From positions 210,495-274,494 of the forward strand of contig NZ_JAGEMN010000002.1 of assembly GCF_017921835.1 (NCBI RefSeq): DNA of 64,000 bases. Reading direction: 5' to 3'. The notes beneath the pieces are model-generated. The model saw nothing but the letters and a program-made list of their open reading frames with translations, made no database searches and was not told the DNA's origin. Position numbers and translations under genes: made by a program. Shown here in pieces: positions 34,974-43,610 of this stretch. The stretch comes from Sporosarcina sp. 6E9 (lineage in GTDB: Bacteria; Bacillota; Bacilli; Bacillales_A; Planococcaceae). Numbering within the stretch: the first letter of the stretch is position 1; each line of letters starts with the position of its first letter.

Positions 34974-35933
34974 TTATTTTGCGTTGTAAACGTCTTGATA
35001 ACTTTCGAGTGCATTGACCACCATATCCCAAAACTTGGCGTGGTCTAATTGCATCGCCACATTTACATTCGGTTCAAGTCCCGTTACGCCGTGTACATCC
35101 ACAAGCGTCATTCCGTATGTGAGCTCTCCTTTTGTTTCCACGTCTACTCTTACTTTCTGCGTTTCAACAACTGATGGATCGATACAATAAGCGACACAAC
35201 AAACATCATGAACTGGCGGATGTTCAAATCCGAAAAACTCTAAATAGGTTTTACGGAAAAACACCAGTAATTCGCTTACAAATTTCGCAGCGGGATTCTC
35301 AATAGTTTCAATACGCGCGCAAACCTCTTCTGTTGCCAAAGCTTGATGAGTTAAGTCAAGGCCCATCATTGTAATCGGCACGCCACTTTCAAAAACAACC
35401 TTCGCCGCGTCTGCATCAACGTAAATATTGAATTCAGCCGCTGGTGTCCAGTTACCGAAAGTGCCGCCGCCCATAATGACAATTTCTTGGATTTTAGATA
35501 AAATAGCTGGCTCACGTCTCATTGCCATCGCAATGTTCGTTAATGGACCCGTCGGAACAAGTGTAATATCCCCATCTGATTCCATCAGCTCTCGAATAAT
35601 AAAATCAACTGCATGCTCTTCCCCTATTGTTCTAGTAGGCGCTGGCAGTTCCGGACCATCCATTCCCGAATCCCCGTGAATATCAGGCGCCGTTTCACGT
35701 TTTCTAACCAGTGGTTGGCCAGCACCTTGTAAAACTGGAATATCATAAACGCCTGCGATTTCACACACCTGTAGCGCATTCGTCGTTGTTTTTTCAATTT
35801 CTGCATTTCCGGCTACAGTTGTAATTCCAACTAATTCAATGTTTGGATTTCCTGCTGCAAGTAAAATGGCAATCGCGTCATCATGTCCCGGGTCACAATC
35901 AAGAATAATTTTACGTTTCTTATTTTCTAGCAT
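34974..35933 (-). CDS. Nucleoside hydrolase, second paralogue
   Basis: A 319-aa IunH-family protein with DCDPGHDDAIA at residues 11-21, LVPTGPLTNIAMA, IVIMGGGTFGNWTPAAEFN and VHDVCCVAY. The Trp-rich loop (GNWTPAAEFN) differs from the neighbour's GNVNEYSEAN, so the two may prefer different nucleosides, for example purine versus pyrimidine. ATG at 35933. It lies between ribokinase and the other hydrolase; no nucleoside transporter is present in the operon. Confidence 0.92.
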   Translation of the reverse strand: MLENKKRKIILDCDPGHDDAIAILLAAGNPNIELVGITTVAGNAEIEKTTTNALQVCEIAGVYDIPVLQGAGQPLVRKRETAPDIHGDSGMDGPELPAPTRTIGEEHAVDFIIRELMESDGDITLVPTGPLTNIAMAMRREPAILSKIQEIVIMGGGTFGNWTPAAEFNIYVDADAAKVVFESGVPITMMGLDLTHQALATEEVCARIETIENPAAKFVSELLVFFRKTYLEFFGFEHPPVHDVCCVAYCIDPSVVETQKVRVDVETKGELTYGMTLVDVHGVTGLEPNVNVAMQLDHAKFWDMVVNALESYQDVYNAK

Positions 35934-35962
35934 TTTATGATACCATCCTTTTTCTCTGTATT

Positions 35963-36889
35963 TTACTTTGTTGAACTTGTTATAAATTGTTCTGTTTCAT
36001 CCATATCTGGCATAGATACTTGAGCGCCTGAACGCGTCACAGTTAAAGCGCCAACCGCATTCGCAAAACCGGTTGCTGACCATAAATCTTTGCCGCCTAC
36101 AAGCGCAGTCGCTAAAGCACCAGCAAATGCGTCGCCTGCAGCGGTTGTATCCACAACATCGACATCATATCCCTCGATTAGGAAGGTCCTGTTTTTATTA
36201 GTCACGACAACACCCCCAGCACCGAGCTTTGAAAATACCGTGTGAACCCCTTTGTTTAAAAGCGCTACGCTAGCAACTCTTGCCGAACGCTTATCGGAAA
36301 CTCCGATACCCGTTAGCTCAGCGATTTCACTTTCGTTCGGCACAATATATTGCACCAATTCATAAAGCTCATCTGGCAATTCCATAGACGGCGCTGGATC
36401 AAGCATGAATGGAATGTCATATTTCTTTGCAATCTTCGCAACCTCTAGCACAGATTCCAATGGAATTTCCAGCTGCGCCATAACAAGCTTCGCCTGACTG
36501 ATAACTCCCTCATGCTTTCTGATAAAGTCAGGCGTTACAAGTGTATTAGCCCCCGGAGCTACAACGATACTGTTATCACCGTCTGCGTTAATATTGATCA
36601 ATGCCATTCCTGTGGATTCGTCTTCAACTCGTTCAACACAAGCGACATCTACTCCGACTTGCTCCAAGTTTTGGAGGAGCTGATCGGCAAAAATATCGTT
36701 TCCAACCCGACCAATCATTGCGACCGATGCCCCTAGTTTGCCCGCAGCATACGCTTGGTTTCCACCTTTTCCACCCGGACTCATAAATGAATTACTACCC
36801 AGTATGGTTTCTCCCCACTTAGGTTGCCGACTAACAGTCACTACCATATCCATATTTATACTTCCTACAACGACAATATCTGAACTCAT
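35963..36889 (-). CDS. rbsK: Ribokinase
   Basis: A 308-aa PfkB-family sugar kinase: SPGGKGGNQAYAAGKLGA near residue 40 (ribose lid and substrate motif) and the anion-hole/catalytic motif DTTAAGDAFAGAL near 250, identical in plan to E. coli RbsK. It phosphorylates ribose at O5. Here the ribose probably comes from the two downstream nucleoside hydrolases. ATG at 36889 with GGGAGG ten bases upstream. No rbsD or ABC genes are adjacent. Confidence 0.93.
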   Translation of the reverse strand: MSSDIVVVGSINMDMVVTVSRQPKWGETILGSNSFMSPGGKGGNQAYAAGKLGASVAMIGRVGNDIFADQLLQNLEQVGVDVACVERVEDESTGMALININADGDNSIVVAPGANTLVTPDFIRKHEGVISQAKLVMAQLEIPLESVLEVAKIAKKYDIPFMLDPAPSMELPDELYELVQYIVPNESEIAELTGIGVSDKRSARVASVALLNKGVHTVFSKLGAGGVVVTNKNRTFLIEGYDVDVVDTTAAGDAFAGALATALVGGKDLWSATGFANAVGALTVTRSGAQVSMPDMDETEQFITSSTK

Positions 36890-36907
36890 TACATTTAGCC
36901 CTCCCGA

Positions 36908-37885
36908 CTATGATTCTCTTTGTATAAACTCATGCGCCATAATCAAGTTCTTGGCTACGGATCTGTCTCCCAAAATCCGCTCAACGAGCATATCAACAGC
37001 TGTGACACCGATTTGATAGGCCGGAACAGAAATAGTGCTTAACTTAGGCGTGCTCATTTGTGCGAATAAAATATCATCGCAACCAATCACAGAAATATCT
37101 TGTGGAATCTTCAAATTTTGTTCTTGAATGGCATTCATGGCGCCCAATGCGATTAGGTCATTTGCCGCAAATACTGCTGTCGGCATTGATTCCTTCAAAA
37201 TCGAGGTCATCAGCTGATAACCAGACGCATAACTGAAGTCTCCAATCCGAATGCACGGTTCGAGATTATGCGCCTGCATGGCATCGCTATACGCCTGCCT
37301 CCGCATTTCTGCTGACTGAACGAGACCCGGTCCTGAAAGATGACAAATCTTTCGATGCCCTTTCTCAATTAAGTGCAAAACTGCCTCATACGAAGCTTTA
37401 TAATGGTCAATCGATACCGTATCAAATGGCGTATTTGTTAAAAATCGATCGCATAGAACAAAAGGAATGTTTAATTTATCTAATTCGTTTACTTTATCCT
37501 CGTCCAAAATGGAGGCGATTAATATAATACCGCCAACTTGCTGCCCCACCATTTTCTGGATATATTCTTGTTCAATACTCGAGCTATTATCCGTGTTACT
37601 AATAAACAACGAAAAGCCTTCCTGATGTGCAGCATCCTCAATTCCTCTCGCAATGACAGGAAAGTATGGATTCGTAATGTCAGGCAAAATCAGCCCAATC
37701 ACATTAGAGCTGTTATTAGCTAAATTTCTAGCAAAGGCATTAGGACGATAACCTAGTTCCTTAATGGATAGAAGAACCCTTTGCCGAATTTCATTTGCAA
37801 CTTTTGGATTATCGTTGATAACTCGAGATACGGTTGCTTTTGAAACATTTGCATGATTTGCCACATCCATGATCGTTACCTTCAT
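36908..37885 (-). CDS. LacI-family repressor of nucleoside/ribose operon
   Basis: A 325-aa LacI/GalR regulator. The HTH and hinge MDVANHANVSKATVSRVIND and LGYRPNAFARNLA are at residues 5-58, followed by a periplasmic-binding-like effector domain (VIGLILPDITNPYFPVIARG). It is first in the operon with ribokinase and the hydrolases, so ribose or a nucleoside is the likely inducer. ATG at 37885 with AGGAGG upstream. Two palindromes upstream are probably its own operators. Confidence 0.9.
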   Translation of the reverse strand: MKVTIMDVANHANVSKATVSRVINDNPKVANEIRQRVLLSIKELGYRPNAFARNLANNSSNVIGLILPDITNPYFPVIARGIEDAAHQEGFSLFISNTDNSSSIEQEYIQKMVGQQVGGIILIASILDEDKVNELDKLNIPFVLCDRFLTNTPFDTVSIDHYKASYEAVLHLIEKGHRKICHLSGPGLVQSAEMRRQAYSDAMQAHNLEPCIRIGDFSYASGYQLMTSILKESMPTAVFAANDLIALGAMNAIQEQNLKIPQDISVIGCDDILFAQMSTPKLSTISVPAYQIGVTAVDMLVERILGDRSVAKNLIMAHEFIQRES

Positions 37886-37908
37886 ATTCCCTATGCCTCC
37901 TCGCTCTA

Positions 37909-37922
37909 TGAAACCGGTTACA
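37909..37922. promoter_or_regulatory. LacI-type operator 1, also a cre match
   Basis: TGAAACCGGTTACA contains the palindrome AACCGGTT with central CG, as LacI-family operators do. It also fits every fixed position of the CcpA cre consensus TGNAANCGNTNNCA, so catabolite repression may act here. It lies 24 bases before the repressor gene. Confidence 0.75.
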
Positions 37923-37938
37923 CAATATGAAGAGTTCG

Positions 37939-37952
37939 AGAAACCGGTTACT
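37939..37952. promoter_or_regulatory. LacI-type operator 2
   Basis: Second copy of GAAACCGGTTAC; its centre is 30 bp from the first, about three helical turns, so both face the same side. It lacks the terminal bases of a cre site. Confidence 0.72.
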
Positions 37953-38047
37953 TGGAAAAAAGTATATCATACCATTATCGTTACCTCAACCTTCTAATTT
38001 AACCCAACATTCGAAAACTACAACAAATACTTACGGTTTAATTCCAA

Positions 38048-38098
38048 TAAAAAAAGGCATTTCACCCGCCAATTTAGCTGCGAATGAAATACCTTTTC
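38048..38098 (-). terminator. Terminator of copA
   Basis: On the minus strand AAAAGGTATTTCA and TGAAATGCCTTTT arms (one mismatch) with a T-run, ending just after the copA stop. Confidence 0.8.
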
Positions 38099-38106
38099 CA
38101 ATCCTA

Positions 38107-40518
38107 TTAAAGTTTAACTTTTTGTAACCGCAATGCATTCAAAACAACTGAAACTGAACTAAATGCCATCGCTGTGCCTGCAACCCAAGGCGCTAACAAA
38201 CCAATTGCTGCAATTGGAATGCCGATTGTGTTGTAGAAGAAAGCGAAAAACAAGTTTTGCTTAATATTGCGCATCGTTTTTCGACTCATGATGATCGCAT
38301 CCGCAACACTGTTCAAATCGCCGCGCATCAGTGTAATATCTGCCGCTTCAATCGCAATATCCGTTCCCGTTCCCACTGCCATCCCGATATCAGCTGTCGC
38401 AAGTGCAGGAGCATCATTAATCCCATCGCCGACCATGGCGACTTTCTTGCCTTGATCTTGTAACTTTTTCACTTCTTCACTTTTCTGTTCCGGTAAGACT
38501 TCCGCTATAACATGAGCTATACCGACTTGTTTGGCAATTGCCTCTGCCGTTCGTTGGTTGTCACCTGTCAACATAATCACATCAAGACCTAATTCCAGCA
38601 TACGGGCAACCGCTTCTTTAGACGTTTCTTTAACCGTATCCGCAACTGCCACGACACCTGCAAGCTTCTGGTCCACCGCAATCAGCATCGCAGTTTTCCC
38701 CTCAGCCTCCAGTTTTTCCATCGCAACTTCGGAATCCAAAATTGAAACTTCGCGTTCTCTCATCAGTTTTCTTGTACCAACTAACACGTTTTTACCACGA
38801 ACGTTCGCTTGAATGCCGTAACCCGGTAGAGCTTCGAAATCAGTGACATCAAGTAGGGTTAGACCTTTTTCTTCTCCCCCACGAACAATCGCCCTGGCCA
38901 ACGGATGCTCCGATTGGTTTTCCGCTGTCGCAATTAGTTGTAAAACTTCATCTTCAGAATAGCCTTCTGTCACAGTAATATCTGTTAAAGCCGGTTCACC
39001 TTTTGTAACCGTTCCTGTTTTATCCAAAACAACTGTATCAACGGCACGTGTATTTTCCAAATGCTCTCCACCTTTAAAGAGCATGCCCATTTCAGCAGCT
39101 CTTCCCGACCCTGCCATAATCGATGTCGGTGTAGCCAATCCCAGTGCACAAGGACAAGCAATGACCAATATCGAAATCGTTGGGATCAATGCCGAACGGA
39201 AATCACCAGGTGTAACAGCCAAATACCAGATGAAAAACGTCACAACCGCAATTACCACAACAACCGGCACGAATACGCCTGAAATTCTATCTGCTAATCG
39301 TTGAATATCCGCTTTCGACCCTTGCGCCTCTTCAACAACTTTAACAATTTGTGCTAACGCTGTATCTTTTCCAACTTTTGTCGCTTCAATTTGCAAAGAA
39401 CCATTTTTATTGATCGTTGCACCGATGACCACATCACCTGCAACTTTATCAATCGGAATACTTTCTCCCGTAATCATCGATTCATCAATCGCAGAACGTC
39501 CATCGATAATTTTACCATCTACCGGAATTTTTTCACCCGGCTTCACAACGATGACATCCCCTGCAACCACTTGTTCAATCGGAACTTCTTTTTCAATCCC
39601 GTCTTGTAGAATACGCGCAGTTTTCGCTTGTAAACCAAGCAGTTTTTGAATCGCCTGACTTGTTTTCCCTTTCGCGCGAACCTCAAATAGTTTTCCGAGA
39701 ACAATTAGCGTAATAATAACCGCTGAAGCCTCAAAGTATAATTCAGGGCTCCCTACACTACCCGCATTCAACCATTCAATCGACAAATAGAGACTGTAGA
39801 AATAGGCCGCACTGGTGCCCAGTGCCACCAAGACATCCATATTGGCACTTTTATTTCTAAGCGCATTGAATGCCCCTTTATAAAATTGCGCTCCTACAAT
39901 GAATTGAACTGGCGTCGCAAGCGCTAATTGCAGCCACGGATTCATAAAAATAGCCGGCAAGTAAATAAACGATAAAAAACTAAAATGCGCGACCATCGTC
40001 CATAACAATGGTAGGGTTAAAATTAGCGAAAAGATGAACTTTCTTTGTTGCTTCTTAATCTCTTGTTCTTTATGATCCATCTTTTCTTCGCCATCTTGCT
40101 TCGGAATTAATTCGTAACCCATTTTTTTAACCACATTCACCATATCGCTCGTTTCGACCTGGCTATTGTCATACTCAACCGCAATCGATTCAAGCGCAAA
40201 ATTTACATTTGCTTTGGTAACGCCTTCCACTTTGTTAATTCTTTTCTCAATTCTTGTCGCACATGCTGCGCAAGTCATTCCCGTTATGTCAAAATCTACT
40301 TTTTCTAGGACAACACCGAAACCAAGCCTTTCAACTCTTTCTCTGAACTCATTTACATTTGTTTTCGTGGGATCATAAACAATCGAAGAACTTTCCAAAG
40401 CATAGTTTACGTTCGCCTTCTCGACCCCTTCGATTCTGGAAAGACCTTTCTCAATTCGGTTTGCACAAGCAGAACATGTCATGCCACTAATTTTTAACGT
40501 TTGTTCTTTTGTTGACAT
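38107..40518 (-). CDS. copA: Copper-exporting P1B-type ATPase CopA
   Basis: An 803-aa Cu(I) pump. Two N-terminal heavy-metal domains carry GMTCSACANRIEKGL and GMTCAACATRIEKRI. Eight membrane helices follow, with CPC in IACPCALGLATPT (helix 6). TGES actuator motif, DKTGTVTKG phosphorylation site, SEHPLARAI and GDGINDAPAL are intact. It exports Cu(I) from the cytosol. ATG at 40518 has GGAGGAG upstream. It is the last gene of csoR-copZ-copA; a C-rich CsoR-like tract lies in the gap before it. Confidence 0.96.
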   Translation of the reverse strand: MSTKEQTLKISGMTCSACANRIEKGLSRIEGVEKANVNYALESSSIVYDPTKTNVNEFRERVERLGFGVVLEKVDFDITGMTCAACATRIEKRINKVEGVTKANVNFALESIAVEYDNSQVETSDMVNVVKKMGYELIPKQDGEEKMDHKEQEIKKQQRKFIFSLILTLPLLWTMVAHFSFLSFIYLPAIFMNPWLQLALATPVQFIVGAQFYKGAFNALRNKSANMDVLVALGTSAAYFYSLYLSIEWLNAGSVGSPELYFEASAVIITLIVLGKLFEVRAKGKTSQAIQKLLGLQAKTARILQDGIEKEVPIEQVVAGDVIVVKPGEKIPVDGKIIDGRSAIDESMITGESIPIDKVAGDVVIGATINKNGSLQIEATKVGKDTALAQIVKVVEEAQGSKADIQRLADRISGVFVPVVVVIAVVTFFIWYLAVTPGDFRSALIPTISILVIACPCALGLATPTSIMAGSGRAAEMGMLFKGGEHLENTRAVDTVVLDKTGTVTKGEPALTDITVTEGYSEDEVLQLIATAENQSEHPLARAIVRGGEEKGLTLLDVTDFEALPGYGIQANVRGKNVLVGTRKLMREREVSILDSEVAMEKLEAEGKTAMLIAVDQKLAGVVAVADTVKETSKEAVARMLELGLDVIMLTGDNQRTAEAIAKQVGIAHVIAEVLPEQKSEEVKKLQDQGKKVAMVGDGINDAPALATADIGMAVGTGTDIAIEAADITLMRGDLNSVADAIIMSRKTMRNIKQNLFFAFFYNTIGIPIAAIGLLAPWVAGTAMAFSSVSVVLNALRLQKVKL

Positions 40519-40532
40519 TTGTATCTCCTCCG

Positions 40533-40550
40533 ATACGTGTGGGGGGTATA
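40533..40550 (-). promoter_or_regulatory. C-rich CsoR-like site upstream of copA
   Basis: On the minus strand ATACCCCCCACACGTAT, a GC tract flanked by AT, similar to known CsoR boxes (TACCC...GGGTA type). It lies 15-30 bases before the copA ATG, so copA may have extra copper control. Confidence 0.4.
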
Positions 40551-40613
40551 TTTATTCCATAAAGGGAGATTACACTTGTAAGCATAATCGTCCCATCATA
40601 TAAACCCTTTTAT

Positions 40614-40814
40614 TTAAGCAAGGTCAAATCCTTGGTCTTCAATTGTTTCTTTCACCTTAGCTAATGTCGCTTCGTTACTATATTCCACTGCAACCTCATT
40701 TTTCCCAAGATCTACTTGGACGGCTGAAACACCCGTTAGTGCACCAACGCTTGTTTCGATTGAATTTACACAATGATTGCACGACATACCTTCTACTTTT
40801 AAAACTTCTTTCAT
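40614..40814 (-). CDS. copZ: Copper chaperone CopZ
   Basis: A 66-aa ferredoxin-like metallochaperone with GMSCNHCVNSIE at residues 8-19, the MxCxxC copper motif. It carries Cu(I) to the N-terminal domains of CopA. It lies 48 bases after csoR and 95 bases before copA. Confidence 0.95.
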   Translation of the reverse strand: MKEVLKVEGMSCNHCVNSIETSVGALTGVSAVQVDLGKNEVAVEYSNEATLAKVKETIEDQGFDLA

Positions 40815-40862
40815 GTCTAAAACCTCCAGTTGTATGATTGTTTGTTCAATAATGGATACAAT

Positions 40863-41150
40863 TTACTTCGTCATGGTTTTCATGACGCTCATTAATTCTT
40901 TAATCGCCTCTTCACCATCTTGCCCTTTAATCGCTTTCACGACACAATGGTGGGTATGATCTTCTAGTAAAGCAAGGGAAACTTTATTCATCGCTGACTG
41001 AATGGCGCTGATTTGATGTAATATATCTACACAATAACGATCATTCTCAACCATTTGATGAACACCGCGAACCTGCCCTTCAACCCGCTTTAACCGGTTT
41101 AAAAGCTGTTGTTTATTCGGCTGGACTGTTGTTTTTGTTGTTTCCTCCAT
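40863..41150 (-). CDS. csoR: Copper-sensing repressor CsoR
   Basis: A 95-aa DUF156-family repressor: RLKRVEGQVRGVHQMVENDRYC gives the first conserved Cys, and HTHHCVVKAI gives the His and second Cys of the Cu(I) site (C-H-C). Copper binding releases DNA. ATG at 41150 with AGGAGG seven bases upstream; an upstream ATG at 41171 overlaps the ribosome site region and is less likely. It heads the copper operon and probably represses itself. Confidence 0.94.
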   Translation of the reverse strand: MEETTKTTVQPNKQQLLNRLKRVEGQVRGVHQMVENDRYCVDILHQISAIQSAMNKVSLALLEDHTHHCVVKAIKGQDGEEAIKELMSVMKTMTK

Positions 41151-41174
41151 AACTTTCCCTCCTTCGCACATACA

Positions 41175-41220
41175 TATACCCTGTACCCCTATTATAGCGC
41201 TTTTTATTTTAATCGTGCAA
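41175..41220 (-). promoter_or_regulatory. csoR-copZA promoter and CsoR operator
   Basis: TTGCAC (41215-41220), 18 bases, TATAAT (41191-41196), then GGGGTACAGGGTAT (41177-41190) on the minus strand. The G-tract pseudo-palindrome at the start site fits a CsoR box. Confidence 0.7.
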
Positions 41221-41236
41221 TTTATCTGTTTCCAAA

Positions 41237-41262
41237 TAAAAAAGGAAACCTAAACGGCTCCC
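41237..41262 (-). terminator. Weak terminator after YibE/F pair
   Basis: On the minus strand GGAGCC-GTTTA-GGTTTCC, an imperfect stem, followed by TTTTTT, just past the stop at 41269. Confidence 0.5.
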
Positions 41263-41268
41263 TTGATG

Positions 41269-42036
41269 TTATGATTTTTCGATGTTTTTTCTCACGAGAA
41301 AATAAGCATTAATCCCGGAGGCAATTGGTATGACAAGCGCGATACCGATACCCGCACATAGTATAACAATCATCTCTGCGCCAAACACTTTTGAATTAAT
41401 GATTTCCCCGAACGAATAGGATAAGTCTTTAAACCATAAAAGAAGTGCCAGATAACCGCCGATAAAGGCGAAAAATAACGTATTTGTATTAGATCCCAAA
41501 ATGTCCTTCCCAATACTAATACCAGAGGCAAATAAATCTTTACGGCTAATGGATGGATGATGATTAAGAACTTCACGCATAGGCGAAGTAATCGATATCG
41601 CTACATCCGTTATGGCACCGACTGTACTCATAATAATGACGGAAGCGCCAATCTTAACAAAGTCGACACCAATATAAAGGGAAAATATAGTTAGCTCGTC
41701 AATTTCCTCCTCCCCAAATCCTTGTATCATCGCCTTTTTCGTAACAATCGCAATGAATAATAACATAACCGCAATCGTAATCATTGAAGCCAAAAATGCA
41801 GTTTTCGTTTTACTATTTACTTCATTTATGAAAAAGAGATTGATACAACTAATCAATGTACATGCGATCAATGTAATTATAATCGGATTCGCATGCGGAT
41901 CCATCATGAAAAAGATCGTAAGCATGATGACTCCGAAGTTGAAAAACAAGGAAATAAATGACCGCGCACCTTTTTTTCCGCCGATCAGAACCATCAATAT
42001 CAATAAAATAGCCGCCAACCATAGCAATACATTCAT
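41269..42036 (-). CDS. YibE/F family membrane protein, second of pair
   Basis: A 255-aa protein with about seven membrane helices. GGKKGARSFISLFFNFGVIM at the N-terminus, the MSTVGAITDVAISITSPMRE segment and GKDILGSNTNTLFFAFIGG match the YibE/F signature. It has only the membrane part of the family. ATG at 42036 overlaps the preceding stop in ATGA, so the two proteins are made together and probably form one complex. Function unknown; transport is often proposed. Confidence 0.85.
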   Translation of the reverse strand: MNVLLWLAAILLILMVLIGGKKGARSFISLFFNFGVIMLTIFFMMDPHANPIIITLIACTLISCINLFFINEVNSKTKTAFLASMITIAVMLLFIAIVTKKAMIQGFGEEEIDELTIFSLYIGVDFVKIGASVIIMSTVGAITDVAISITSPMREVLNHHPSISRKDLFASGISIGKDILGSNTNTLFFAFIGGYLALLLWFKDLSYSFGEIINSKVFGAEMIVILCAGIGIALVIPIASGINAYFLVRKNIEKS

Positions 42037-43151
42037 AACTTCGCCTTCTTTCTGTTAACGAAGAAAATAGACGTATACAAACCGATGGGAATCGCTAATA
42101 CAATTCCAATTCCCCCAGCCAAAGCGCGCGCTAATTCCAATGAAAGATTGATGGAAAGTACAAACGACATTGGCGTGATATTCTTCAAATACAAAATAAT
42201 AACTGGAATCGACCCACTAATATAAGCAAAGAACAAAATGTTTGTCATCGTTCCCATAATATCTTTTCCGATATCTAACCCTGACTTTTTGAGTGCTTTT
42301 ACTGGAATATCATTATTCTTTTCATATAGCTCGAAAATAGACGAAGACATTGTAATGGCAACATCCATGACAGCCCCCAATGACCCGATGAATAACCCGG
42401 CCATAAACACCATTCGATAAGGATGCGTCAGAAATTGCATCTCCTCGTAACGAAGGCCATTCTCAGCAGTCAACAACAAAACAACGTACGCGATGAATAG
42501 CGAAATAAAAGTTCCGAGTAAAGTCGCAACAATTGCCGCATAGGTTTTTTCATTATTGCCGTTAACAAGCAACAAGGAAAGTACTGTAAATAAAATCACG
42601 CAGACACCGCAGATCCATAACAAACTTATATGTGGGTTTTTTATATAAATATCGAGTGCATAGGATAATATGACAGCATTTACCGCCAAACTGATTATCG
42701 AAAACAACCCCTGTTTTTTCCCAACAATTAGTAAAACAAAGATGAAAATCCATGTGACGATTAAAATACTTTTATCGCGTTTTACATCCTTTATAGTTCC
42801 CGTTAAACCTGTTTTCTCATTCGCATCAATCGATACAAATAATTCATTTCCAACATGGTATTGTTGATCGTAAGCCCCGGAAGTTGAATATTCGTTTATG
42901 AGATGAATTAGCTGCCCTTTTTCTTCTCCGTTTTTTATTTCTGCTGTTAAATACTGTGTGAATAATTGGTCTTCATTATTATGCATGTCCACCACTTTGG
43001 CCGTGTCTTCAAGATTCGTTTCGATAACTTCAGCAATTGTACGGTCATAAAATGAGTGATTGTGATTTACAAAAAGTAGAGATATGACAAAACAAAGCGC
43101 TAATAGGATGTACAAAAAGATTTTTTTGAATTTATTTACAGATACAATCAA
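42033..43151 (-). CDS. YibE/F family membrane protein, first of pair
   Basis: A 372-aa protein with an N-terminal helix, an extracytoplasmic domain of about 110 residues (EVIETNLEDTAKVVDMHNNE to LFVSIDANEKTGLTG) and about seven membrane helices with SLGAVMDVAITMSSSI and GKDIMGTMTNILFFAYISG. TTG start at 43151, with GGAGG seven bases upstream. It is the first gene of a two-gene operon with its shorter paralogue, as in other Bacillota. Confidence 0.86.
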   Translation of the reverse strand: MIVSVNKFKKIFLYILLALCFVISLLFVNHNHSFYDRTIAEVIETNLEDTAKVVDMHNNEDQLFTQYLTAEIKNGEEKGQLIHLINEYSTSGAYDQQYHVGNELFVSIDANEKTGLTGTIKDVKRDKSILIVTWIFIFVLLIVGKKQGLFSIISLAVNAVILSYALDIYIKNPHISLLWICGVCVILFTVLSLLLVNGNNEKTYAAIVATLLGTFISLFIAYVVLLLTAENGLRYEEMQFLTHPYRMVFMAGLFIGSLGAVMDVAITMSSSIFELYEKNNDIPVKALKKSGLDIGKDIMGTMTNILFFAYISGSIPVIILYLKNITPMSFVLSINLSLELARALAGGIGIVLAIPIGLYTSIFFVNRKKAKL

Positions 43152-43461
43152 TCAAGCACCTCCGTTTACCGGATGATAATTTGTATAAAAAACATACAAA
43201 AAATCAATCCACGACCCTATAATCCCCTAATTTTAACATAATGAAGATAGGCTATCGAATACTACCTAACCAAAAAGTCCTGTTTTGCGGATATACATCT
43301 CGTATCGTCGAATATAACCTCAGAACTGTCGGATATCGACTTTACCGAACATTTATATGTAATGGGTATCCATTATTCGTAAATACAGCCGTTTTAGTTC
43401 TGCCAATTATACGCGAAATGAAGTTTGTTCGGATTTAACTACTAATTTCTCTGTTTTGAAA
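43152..43461. other. Gene-free intergenic region
   Basis: AT-rich stretch between divergent operons. It has imperfect internal repeats of GGATAT and TATCG near 43289-43343 but no frame with a ribosome site, no T-box or other RNA motif that I recognise. A 65-codon open frame at 43241 lacks a ribosome site. Confidence 0.5.
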
Positions 43462-43490
43462 TTGACTCGCTGAAGCGATAAGTGTTAATA
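43462..43490 (+). promoter_or_regulatory. Candidate serA promoter
   Basis: TTGACT (43462-43467), 17 bases, TTAATA (43485-43490), or TAATAT one base on. It leaves an untranslated leader of over 100 bases before serA. Confidence 0.6.
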
Positions 43491-43610
43491 TGTAAAGAAT
43501 ATACGATTGGATAATACATACCAAACGTAAAGTAATTAATCTGTCGCTGATAAGATAGTAGTGGCAAAACCTGCAATTATCGCCCTTTACATAAATGAGG
43601 AGGAATGCTT

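Noticed and set aside
43241..43438. 65-codon plus-strand frame in the gap before serA
   Set aside because: No ribosome site, no family, and the region looks like plain intergenic DNA.
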